Shown one piece after another: positions 28,330 through 35,507 of a DNA stretch of 64,000 nucleotides. Position 1 is the stretch's first letter. Each line of letters starts with the position of its first letter. The notes under the pieces were generated by a model. That model made no database searches and was not told the origin of the DNA. It worked only from the letters and a program-made list of their open reading frames with translations. Origin of the DNA: Pseudomonas sp. BGI-2 (GTDB lineage: Bacteria > Pseudomonadota > Gammaproteobacteria > Pseudomonadales > Pseudomonadaceae); contig NZ_SISB01000003.1 in the NCBI RefSeq assembly GCF_004310295.1, positions 1-64,000 on the forward strand, in the 5' to 3' direction. The position numbers were made by a program, and so were the translations under genes.

Positions 28330-28617
28330 ACACCCCCCATTGCGGGTCGCGATTCTACCTTGCTTTGAAGGTCTAGGCGTCCCGCCCATCGCTGTTACGC
28401 GATGTTGCGTTAAAAAAATATACTCAACAATTGGCAATTGATCGGACCACAAAAATGAGCACAAATAGAAAGCAACAAAGCTGTATGAATATACAGCCTT
28501 GTTAGCTCAATGCTAGCGCTTCGGCTAAGCGGTTATGCCGATTGATCCACCAATATTTAAGTGGAGCGGCTAGAGGGGTGGCGCACCAGGCCCAGATTTT
28601 CGATCAAGACTCCAGCC
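28330..28617. other. Upstream region of the R-M pair
   Basis: No gene was found. A palindrome CAATTG-G-CAATTG at 28428-28440 lies about 100 bases before the methyltransferase start and could be an operator. A perfect 8-bp hairpin GCTGTAT-GA-ATATACAGC follows at about 28480-28497. A stretch with tRNA-like words (TTAGCTCA ... GATCCACCA, 28500-28556) does not fold as a tRNA. Confidence 0.45.
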
Positions 28618-28680
28618 TCACGCATCCAACGCGTCGCAGCCGTCCTGAACCAAAATATGAGCAGCGTTGGCGAAGTGTTC
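28618..28680 (-). pseudogene. 3' part of the small gene interrupted by IS66
   Basis: These bases encode EHFANAAHILVQDGCDALDA and a stop, ending in the IS66 target duplication GAACACTT (minus strand). They continue in frame from the 5' part at 31635-31819 when the IS and one duplication are removed, giving a 79-residue protein. Confidence 0.85.
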
Positions 28681-28725
28681 GTAACCGTCCGCCCAGCACC
28701 CACTCCTGACAACCACCCAAATTAG

Positions 28726-28766
28726 CCAAGATAGTGTCCACCATTTTTTAGTGGACACTATCTTGG
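28726..28766 (+). promoter_or_regulatory. tnpA: 16-bp hairpin enclosing the tnpA start codon
   Basis: CCAAGATAGTGTCCAC (28726-28741), a 9-base loop CATTTTTTA, and the perfect complement (28751-28766). The GTG start of tnpA is the first codon of the right arm, so it would be buried in the stem in any transcript entering from outside the element. Confidence 0.75.
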
Positions 28767-29140
28767 ATACAATTGCCCCCGCCCGTCGAACCGGTCGCCG
28801 TCCCAACTTCCCGTTGGACTTCAAACGCCAAGTCGTCGAGGCCACGCTCCAGCCGGGCGCCTCCGTGTCGTTGATCGCTCGTGAGCATGACGTCAATGCC
28901 AACCTGGTGTTTCGCTGGCGGCACCAGTATCAGGAAGGGGCATTCGGCCCGGTTAACCAGATTGCAACGTTTTTGCCTGTCCAGGTGATCGAGGCGTCGA
29001 CGGATGTCTCGCAAGCCGCCCGGCCGCAACTCGAGTTTCATTCCGAGCTGGTTGTTGAAGTGGGTAAAGCCACGCTACGCATCACTGGCACGCCTGACCC
29101 GCAGACGATGCAACTCGTCTTGCAGCAGTTACTGCGATGA
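28751..29140 (+). CDS. tnpA: IS66 accessory protein TnpA
   Basis: A 129-residue small helix-turn-helix protein typical of the first IS66 gene: RRPNFPLDFKRQVVEATLQPGASVSLIAREHDVNANLVFRWRHQY. IS66 transposition needs it, though its exact job is not settled. The likely start is GTG at 28751, without a visible ribosome-binding site and within a hairpin. Its stop overlaps the tnpB start in an ATGA arrangement. Confidence 0.93.
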   Translation: MDTILDTIAPARRTGRRPNFPLDFKRQVVEATLQPGASVSLIAREHDVNANLVFRWRHQYQEGAFGPVNQIATFLPVQVIEASTDVSQAARPQLEFHSELVVEVGKATLRITGTPDPQTMQLVLQQLLR

Positions 29141-29481
29141 TTGCCCCGCCCGCTGGAACCCGTATCTGGATCGCCGCCGGCTTCACCGACATGCGTCGTG
29201 GCTTCGACGGCTTAGCGGCACTGGTGCAGACTCAGCTTGAAGCCGACCCGTTCTCCGGCCAGATCTTCGCTTTTCGCGGACGGCGCGGTGATCGGATCAA
29301 GCTGTTGTGGTGGGATGGCGACGGGTTGTGCCTGTTTTGCAAACGGCTGGAACAAGGACGCTTTGTCTGGCCGCAAGCAACCAATGGCAGCGTGTCGCTG
29401 ACGGCCGTGCAGTTGTCGATGCTGTTTGAAGGCATTGATTGGCGTAGGCCAATTCGTACCGCGCCTGTCATCGCGGTCTGA
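29137..29481 (+). CDS. tnpB: IS66 accessory protein TnpB
   Basis: A 114-residue IS66 Orf2-like protein: RIWIAAGFTDMRRGFDGLAALVQ and the conserved FRGRRGDRIKLLWWDGDGLCLFCKRLEQGRF. It is translationally coupled to tnpA through the ATGA overlap. The family is required for transposition along with TnpC; its biochemical role is unknown. Confidence 0.96.
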   Translation: MIAPPAGTRIWIAAGFTDMRRGFDGLAALVQTQLEADPFSGQIFAFRGRRGDRIKLLWWDGDGLCLFCKRLEQGRFVWPQATNGSVSLTAVQLSMLFEGIDWRRPIRTAPVIAV

Positions 29482-29516
29482 CTTGCGGCGCTGAATAACC
29501 CCGGTAACATTCGGGC

Positions 29517-31022
29517 ATGACTTCCATGACCGACTCCCTGCCGAACGATCTTCAGGCCTTGAAGGCTCTGGTCGCTGCCCAGCGTGCAGAGATTGAGCGC
29601 TTGAAGATGATGATCGCCAAGCTGCGTCGCACGCAGTTCGGTCGTAGCTCCGAGCAACTGGACGCGATGATCGACCAGCTCCAACTGAGTCTTGAAGAGT
29701 TGCAAGTCAGCCAGACTGAACTGACACCGCCAACCGAACCGCCATCTCGCCCTGTCTCTCGGCGCAAGCCATTACCTGAACACCTGCCACGCGAGATCCA
29801 CGTCCATCAGCCCGAGTCGCAATGCCCGGGCTGCGGTGAGGCGCTTCGCCATTTGGGTGAGGACGTGGCTGAAGTGCTGGAGTACGTCCCGGCGCGTTTC
29901 AAGGTGATTCGCCATGTCCGCCCCAAGCTGGTCTGCCGCTGCTGCGAGCACATCGCCCAGGTGCCGGCGCCGAGTCGCCCGATAGCTCGAGGCCTCGCTG
30001 GCCCGGGGTTATTGGCCCATGTACTGGTCTCCAAGTTTGTCGATCATCTTCCGCTGTATCGGCAATCCGAGATTTACGCCCGCGAGGGCGTAGATCTGGA
30101 GCGCTCAACCCTGGCCGACTGGGTCGGCCAGAGCAGCCAATTGCTCCGACCTCTGATCAACGCCCTCGAGCGCTATGTCATGAGCGGCCATAAAGTTCAT
30201 GCCGACGACACGCCGATTGGCGTACTCGCGCCAGGCAACGGCAAAACCAAAACAGCTCGGTTGTGGACGTACGTGCGGGACGACCGACCTGCCGGTTACA
30301 CGACGCCAGCGGCTGTATGGTTTGCTTACTCGCCGGATCGCAAGGGGCAACATCCGCGCGCTCACCTCAAGGGCTTCAGCGGGATCTTGCAGGCTGACGG
30401 CTACGCCGGTTTTGCTCAGCTGTATGCCTTGGGCACCATTCAGGAAGCTGCGTGCTGGGCTCACGCCCGGCGTAAGTTTTACGATGTCTACAAAGACCAG
30501 GCCTCGCCGCTTGCAGCCGAGGCGCTGCAACGGATTGCGGCCCTGTATGCCATTGAAAGCGAGATTCGCGGGCAACCACCCGATCAACGAAGAGCCGTTC
30601 GACAAAGCCGGGCAAGTCCGCTGCTTGAACAATTAAACGCTTGGCTCAACCAGACGCTGACTCAACTGTCGAAGAAATCGGCATTGGGCGGTGCGATCCT
30701 CTATGCCCTCAACCGTTGGCAGGCGCTGACGCGCTACTGCGATGACGGCCGGATCGAAATCGACAACAATGCCGCCGAACGCGCGCTGCGCGCCGTAGCG
30801 TTGGGTCGCAAGAATTACCTGTTTGTCGGTTCCGATGCCGGCGGAGAACGAGCGGCTGCGATTTACAGCCTGGTGGGTTCGGCCAAACTCAACGACCTGA
30901 ACCCGCAAGCCTATTTGACACACGTGCTGGAGCGCATCGCCGACCACCCGATCAATCGGGTTGACGAACTGCTGCCCTGGAACGTTTCTCTCACACTTAC
31001 AGAACTCTGCGAGGCTGCCTGA
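29517..31022 (+). CDS. tnpC: IS66-family transposase TnpC
   Basis: A 501-residue transposase. In order it has an N-terminal coiled coil (LKALVAAQRAEIERLKMMIAKL), the RRTQFGRSSEQLD segment, a zinc-finger-like region with paired cysteines (CPGCGEAL ... CRCCEH), and the DDE catalytic core with HADDTPIGVLAPG, LQADGYAGF and the glutamate segment IEIDNNAAERALR. It is full length and appears active. A second ATG nine bases downstream is an alternative start. Confidence 0.96.
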   Translation: MTSMTDSLPNDLQALKALVAAQRAEIERLKMMIAKLRRTQFGRSSEQLDAMIDQLQLSLEELQVSQTELTPPTEPPSRPVSRRKPLPEHLPREIHVHQPESQCPGCGEALRHLGEDVAEVLEYVPARFKVIRHVRPKLVCRCCEHIAQVPAPSRPIARGLAGPGLLAHVLVSKFVDHLPLYRQSEIYAREGVDLERSTLADWVGQSSQLLRPLINALERYVMSGHKVHADDTPIGVLAPGNGKTKTARLWTYVRDDRPAGYTTPAAVWFAYSPDRKGQHPRAHLKGFSGILQADGYAGFAQLYALGTIQEAACWAHARRKFYDVYKDQASPLAAEALQRIAALYAIESEIRGQPPDQRRAVRQSRASPLLEQLNAWLNQTLTQLSKKSALGGAILYALNRWQALTRYCDDGRIEIDNNAAERALRAVALGRKNYLFVGSDAGGERAAAIYSLVGSAKLNDLNPQAYLTHVLERIADHPINRVDELLPWNVSLTLTELCEAA

Positions 31023-31025
31023 TCC

Positions 31026-31604
31026 ATGGCTAAAAATGTTCGTTTGCTAAAGCCCGAGCCTGATTTGTTGCTACTGCACATTGAGTTGAAGTGGATTGAA
31101 CCTGCCATCTGGCGCCGCGTGGCGGTGCCCGAAAACATCACCTTGGGCAAGTTGCACGCGGTGATCCAGATCGCGATGGGCTGGCACGATGACCATCTGC
31201 ATGAGTTTGAAATAGCCGGTGAGAATTACGGTATTCCCGACTCCGATGGGTGGGGGCCTCCCGTGAACTCGGAGACTCGCAAGACTCTGATCAAAGCGTT
31301 GAACGGGAAAAGGACATTCCGCTACGTCTATGACTTTGGCGACGGCTGGGATCACCGGATCAAAGTCGGAAAGAGATTGCCCGATGTGGCATGCCCTCAG
31401 GTGCCGTATTGCGTCGACGGTGCCAATGCTTGCCCGCCGGAAGACATCGGCGGTTGGCCGGGCTATGCCGAATTCCTTGAAGTGATGGCAGATCCCAACC
31501 ACCCAGAGCATGAAGATATGCTGGAGTGGCATGGCGATAACTTCGATCCAACGGTTTTTGAGTGTGAGCGCGTCAATCAGCGGTTAAAGGGGATTAAGGT
31601 TTGA
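31026..31604 (+). CDS. pRiA4b ORF-3 family protein, IS66 passenger
   Basis: A 192-residue protein of the plasmid pRiA4b ORF-3-like family, recognised by LLLHIELKWIEPAIWRRVAVPENITLGKLHAVIQIAMGW, HLHEF, YVYDFGDGWDHRI and CPPEDIGGWPGY. Its function is unknown; relatives are often carried by mobile elements. It starts four bases after the tnpC stop and ends 30 bases before the right inverted repeat, so it is inside the transposing unit. GAGG is 11 bases upstream of the ATG. As a passenger it is extra to the usual three-gene IS66 design. Confidence 0.93.
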   Translation: MAKNVRLLKPEPDLLLLHIELKWIEPAIWRRVAVPENITLGKLHAVIQIAMGWHDDHLHEFEIAGENYGIPDSDGWGPPVNSETRKTLIKALNGKRTFRYVYDFGDGWDHRIKVGKRLPDVACPQVPYCVDGANACPPEDIGGWPGYAEFLEVMADPNHPEHEDMLEWHGDNFDPTVFECERVNQRLKGIKV

Positions 31605-31634
31605 GATGCAAGGCGGTGTAGTTCGGACGCTTAC

Positions 31635-31819
31635 AAGTGTTCCAAGTCATGGCCTTCCACATCCTTTACACACAAACACGTGATGCTGTTGAGCAGATTG
31701 CGCGCAGCTTTGATTCGGTGTGTAGCGGTTTCAAGAAGGTCAGAGGCTTTGGCCTCCGTGTCGATGAACAACGTCGGGGCGACACTGAAGTTGACTTGAA
31801 GCGGGTGGTATTTGGACAT
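31635..31819 (-). pseudogene. 5' part of a small gene interrupted by IS66
   Basis: The frame starts at 31819 (MSKYHPLQVNF, with GAGAG upstream) and reads through LFIDTEAKASDLLETATHRI to VEGHDLEHL, where a TAA contributed by the IS inverted repeat ends it. The rest of the gene is at 28618-28680. The intact 79-residue product resembles small pseudomonad proteins of the DUF3077/DUF6124 kind (tentative). The lost C-terminal segment is conserved in the remnant at 25380-25421, so the interrupted product is probably inactive. Confidence 0.8.
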
Positions 31820-31949
31820 GGGGTTTCTCTCTTGAATTAAGAGCTCCCACCGTTCGCGGGTAAGCAAATTTAGGTGGCAGCTGTACGCGGGTTAGCCGAC
31901 CGGACAAGAGAATTCCGGCACACCCGGAGGTGTCCCACGCACAGCCGCC
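31820..31949 (-). ncRNA. Candidate structured RNA leader: three-way junction
   Basis: On the minus strand a 16-bp helix pairs GGCGGCUGUGCGUGGG (31949-31934) with CCCGCGUACAGCUGCC (31891-31876). Inside are two hairpins: ACACC-UCCG-GGUGU and CCGGA-AUUCUCUUG-UCCGG. Three of the 16 pairs are G.U and would be A-C mismatches if the other strand were transcribed, which marks this as minus-strand RNA. Two more small hairpins follow (CCG-CGAA-CGG and CUCUU-AAUUC-AAGAG), the last next to the ribosome-binding site of the small interrupted gene. It could be a cis-regulatory leader. Confidence 0.65.
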
Positions 31950-32132
31950 CTAGACGTAAAAAGTGTGTACCAACGCACGCACTGAAATTTTGCACATTTT
32001 CGCGAATGGGCTCTGCTTCAATCCCGTTACCTCTACTCGCAAACGACGAACCGCTTGATGAGTAGTAAGCGAGCCATTGGCAAGATCTTCGAGGATGCTT
32101 TCGAGCAGAAGCGTCCTTTCCTGAACTGTCAT
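31950..32132 (-). pseudogene. Truncated XRE-type helix-turn-helix gene
   Basis: The 60-residue product MTVQERTLLLESILEDLANG... contains the start of a helix-turn-helix seen in pseudomonad XRE regulators (QAVRRLRVEVTGLKQSPFAKMCKISVRALVH). Intact relatives continue with IEHGEGN-type sequence (from memory), but here HTFYV and a stop follow. The stop lies directly at the edge of the structured leader, so the leader-plus-small-gene unit may have displaced the 3' half. Confidence 0.6.
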
Positions 32133-32344
32133 CGTTATCCGTCACTCCACACATTCAATGAGCATCTCGATGTGCAAAATAGTGCATCCTGACCCCAGAA
32201 AACGCCCCGTATGCGCATTAAACTGCGTAAAAATGTGTTGGATTAACGAACAAACGCAAAAGATTGCACATAGTCCAAATACATCATTCTGTAAAAACCC
32301 TCCGCTATACAAGACGGCCCGCTTATAACAAAAAGGCCGTCCAC

Positions 32345-35308
32345 ATGCCCTCCTCGCCCCAGCGCCTGGCACTCAGCATCGCGTTATTGATCAGCACCGG
32401 CGCCCATGCCGCCCCGTTCAAAAATGTGCAAATCACCACGCCGACCACCACCGCGCAAACCCTCGGCGGTGGTGACACTCTGACGATCTCGGCGCCAGGC
32501 AGCATCACCAACGCTGGCAAGACAGTGAGCCTGAAAGACAGCACCAGCGGTGCGGGGGTGGTAATCGATAACTCGGGCAAGATCATCTCGACCGGCGGCC
32601 GGGTGATCGACAGCAGCGGCGACCTGACTCAGGCTCGCAACTACAGCATTTATAACCGCGCGGGCGGGCAGATCCTTGGCTTTAATGACGCGCTGCGCAT
32701 CGACAGCAACTTCGCCAGCGGCAGTCTGCTGATCGACAACAGCGGCATCATCCGCTCCACCACCGGCCAAGGGCTGGACCTGGATGCGCTGCGCAGTGCG
32801 GGAGTCAAAACCACGATCATCAACCGCGCGGGCGGGTTGATTCGCGGGGACGCCAGCGATGGCATGAAAACCGGCGCCAACGCGACGATCACCAATTATG
32901 GCGAGATCTCTACCGGCGATTCTCACAACGCCGATGAGAAGTTCGACGGTATCGACATCGACACCGCGACCGGCGTGACGGTGACTAACTACGGCAGCAT
33001 TTCCGGCGGCCGCCACGGCATTACCACCGACCTCGGCGCGACACTGACCAACTACGGTCAAATCACCGGTCGCAATGGCTCGGGTTTCGGCTCCGATGGC
33101 GACGGCACAGTGATCAATCACGGCACTATTACCGGTGCCTATTCGGGCCTGCAACCCAACGGCGACGGCGATGGCGTGGACATCGACAAGCTCGCCCACA
33201 TCGAAAACTACGGCACCATTCAGGGTGTCGGCGCCGGCGGTGTCGACAAGGGTGGTTTCGCCAACGGCAGTGAAGGCATCGCGTTGGGCGGCGGCTATGT
33301 GTTGAACGCCAGCGGAGCGCTGATCAGCGGCGCCAACAGTGCCATTTGGGTGGACGACGGCAGCGGCGGAGCAGGCGTGGCCGCGACTACGCTGGAAAAC
33401 TTCGGCACCATTCAAGGCCTCGACGGTTTCGGCGTGAAGTTCGTCGGCGGGTTCGATGACAGCGTGTTCAACGGCGGCACGATCAGCGGCAGCAACGGCC
33501 TGGCACTGGATTTGGGCGGCGGCAACGACAACCTGACCTTGCGCAACGGTAGTCGCTTCGTCGGTGTGGTCGACGGCGGCAGCGGCTACGATCGCGTGGT
33601 GATGGACGACACGGCGGGCGGCGGTTTCGGCGCGAGTCGCAACTTCGAATGGCTGGAGGTCAAGCAAGGTGCCTGGACGTTGACCGGCAGCGGTGATTTC
33701 ATCGACGGCGGCGCGGTGCGTAACGGTGCGACGCTGATCAACCAGGGTGGTATTGCCGGGAATCTGACCGTCGATGCGGGTGGTGTGTATGCCGGAGGCG
33801 GTTCGGTAGGCAATTTGCAGGTCAACGGGACTTTGCGGACCAATACTCAACTTGGCACGGCGACCATCACCCACGATTTAACCATGGGCAGCGGTTCAAC
33901 CCTGGCCTACGGCGTCAACGCCGATGGCAGCAGCGCACCGATCAAGGTCGGCGGCGTAGCCAACCTGAACGGCTCGACCCTGGCGGTGAACCCCGGCAGC
34001 GGCACCTATCCATGGCAGAGCCATTACACGGTGCTGCAAGCCGCGAGCATCAACGGCACCTTCGGCAAGGTCACCAGCGACTACGCGTTCCTCACGCCGA
34101 CCCTCGCTTACACCCCGACCCAAGTCGACCTGACCTATACGCGCAACGATGTTGCCTTCAACCAACTTGCGATTACGGGTAACGGCAGCAATGCGGCCAA
34201 CAGCCTGGCCTCGATGGGCAAAAACAACGCGCTCTACAACGCACTGCTCAACACCACCAGTGCCACGGCCGGTAATGCGATCGAGCAACTCGCCGGCGCC
34301 AGCAACGCCAACCTGACCAGCGCCACCCTCGGCGCCAGCAGCCAGATCGGCGGCAGCATGCTGTCGGCGATGCAGCAAATGGGTGGCGGTTCAGGATTGC
34401 TGGTTGGCCTGGATCAGCGGGACACCCCGGTGCTCGCCGCCACTGGCGTTCCGTCCGCAGCGCGCAACCTCAACGACCCGAATGCCCAGGGTCGACTCTG
34501 GCTGCACGCCATCGGCGGCTACGGCAAGCTCGATGGCGAGCATGGCTGCAGCGGTCTGGAACAGCGCACCAAGGGCAGCGTGCTCGGGGCCGACTGGGCG
34601 CTCAACCCGCAATGGCGCCTGGGCGTGCTCGGCGGTTACTCGAAGACGGATCTGGATGCCACGGGGGTCGATGGCAACGTCGAGAGCTGGCACGCCGGCG
34701 TTTATGCCTTGCGCCAAAGCGGCCCCTTCGCTTTGCGTCTCGGCGCCGCGTACAGCGGCCACCAAGGTGAAAGCAAACGCACCGTCGCCTTCAACGGTTT
34801 CAGCGACCGACCAAAAGGCGATTACGACGCCGACAGCCAACAGGCCTTCGCCGAATTGGGCTACGCAATGGGTAGCGGCCGTCTCAGCGCCGAACCGTTT
34901 GCCAACCTCGGCTACCAGCGTTATCACCGCGACAGCTACCAGGAAAAAGGGGGCGCCGCAGCACTTCAGGTCGACAAACAAACCCAGGACAACTTCAGCA
35001 GCACCTTCGGCCTGCGTCTGGCGCACCTGAATTCGCTGGAGAACGGCATGAGCCTGACGCCGCGTATGACCGCTGGCTGGAAGCACGCGTATGGCGATGT
35101 CAGCAGCTCGACGCGTCAGGCATTTGTGGTCGGCGGCACGGCGTTCAGCGTCGACGGCAGTTCGCTGGATCGTGACAGTCTGGTGCTGGAGGCCGGGCTG
35201 GATCTGGGCATTTCGGCGCGGCATTCGGTGGGGGTGGGTTACAGCGGGGAGATTGGGAGTAACAGCCGCAATCATGGGGTGATTGGGCAGTGGCAGATGA
35301 GTTTTTGA
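32345..35308 (+). CDS. Autotransporter with beta-helix passenger and beta-barrel
   Basis: A 987-residue type Va autotransporter. A signal peptide ends around AHA (residues 20-22). The passenger (to about residue 540) is built of repeated N-Y-G-x-I strands such as TNYGEIS, TNYGSISGG, TNYGQITG and ENYGTIQG, expected to form a beta-helix. A linker follows, then the C-terminal barrel of about 270 residues (GRLWLHAIGGYGKLD ... GVIGQWQMSF) ending in phenylalanine as outer-membrane proteins do. The start at 32345 is chosen for the signal peptide. The role could be adhesion; no enzymatic motif is seen. A related autotransporter follows. Confidence 0.9.
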   Translation: MPSSPQRLALSIALLISTGAHAAPFKNVQITTPTTTAQTLGGGDTLTISAPGSITNAGKTVSLKDSTSGAGVVIDNSGKIISTGGRVIDSSGDLTQARNYSIYNRAGGQILGFNDALRIDSNFASGSLLIDNSGIIRSTTGQGLDLDALRSAGVKTTIINRAGGLIRGDASDGMKTGANATITNYGEISTGDSHNADEKFDGIDIDTATGVTVTNYGSISGGRHGITTDLGATLTNYGQITGRNGSGFGSDGDGTVINHGTITGAYSGLQPNGDGDGVDIDKLAHIENYGTIQGVGAGGVDKGGFANGSEGIALGGGYVLNASGALISGANSAIWVDDGSGGAGVAATTLENFGTIQGLDGFGVKFVGGFDDSVFNGGTISGSNGLALDLGGGNDNLTLRNGSRFVGVVDGGSGYDRVVMDDTAGGGFGASRNFEWLEVKQGAWTLTGSGDFIDGGAVRNGATLINQGGIAGNLTVDAGGVYAGGGSVGNLQVNGTLRTNTQLGTATITHDLTMGSGSTLAYGVNADGSSAPIKVGGVANLNGSTLAVNPGSGTYPWQSHYTVLQAASINGTFGKVTSDYAFLTPTLAYTPTQVDLTYTRNDVAFNQLAITGNGSNAANSLASMGKNNALYNALLNTTSATAGNAIEQLAGASNANLTSATLGASSQIGGSMLSAMQQMGGGSGLLVGLDQRDTPVLAATGVPSAARNLNDPNAQGRLWLHAIGGYGKLDGEHGCSGLEQRTKGSVLGADWALNPQWRLGVLGGYSKTDLDATGVDGNVESWHAGVYALRQSGPFALRLGAAYSGHQGESKRTVAFNGFSDRPKGDYDADSQQAFAELGYAMGSGRLSAEPFANLGYQRYHRDSYQEKGGAAALQVDKQTQDNFSSTFGLRLAHLNSLENGMSLTPRMTAGWKHAYGDVSSSTRQAFVVGGTAFSVDGSSLDRDSLVLEAGLDLGISARHSVGVGYSGEIGSNSRNHGVIGQWQMSF

Positions 35309-35321
35309 GTTTGTGATAGCA

Positions 35322-35424
35322 GGCGGCGTCTTGAATAGTTGTAAGAAAGGTCTTTCGCTTGGGCGGCCAAAAATCCTCTCGATCAAGCGAGCGGCTATTT
35401 TCTACACAACTATCTGACACCGCC
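35322..35424. repeat. 103-bp imperfect inverted repeat between the autotransporters
   Basis: GGCGGCGTCTTGAATAGTTG from 35322 pairs with the complement of CAACTATCTGACACCGCC ending at 35424, with an inner TCGCTTG/CAAGCGA stem. Arms are about 40 bases with a few mismatches. It may be a small palindromic mobile element or a strong transcript-end hairpin; no target duplication was recognised. Confidence 0.6.
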
Positions 35425-35507
35425 CGCAAACGCGTCGGAACCGGCTGACATCGGCACAGAAACGCGCACTTTAGAGTTTGACCTTCAGTTAAATGAGGTC
35501 AAACCTG

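Larger units (their letters stand above)
28681..31634 (+). mobile_element. Complete IS66-family insertion sequence with passenger gene
   Basis: A 2954-bp element. Its ends are GTAACCGTCCG (28681) and, inverted, GTAAGCGTCCG (31634), 10 of 11 bases identical. The 8-bp direct repeat AAGTGTTC at 28673-28680 and 31635-31642 is the target duplication expected for IS66. Gene order is tnpA-tnpB-tnpC, then a pRiA4b ORF-3 family gene inside the right end. All genes are intact. It interrupts a small gene on the other strand. Confidence 0.96.

Noticed and set aside
28490..28560. tRNA-like words (TTAGCTCAATGCTAGCGC ... GATCCACCA)
   Set aside because: Acceptor arms do not pair and no anticodon or T-arm stem can be formed at normal spacing. 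At most a decayed fragment.
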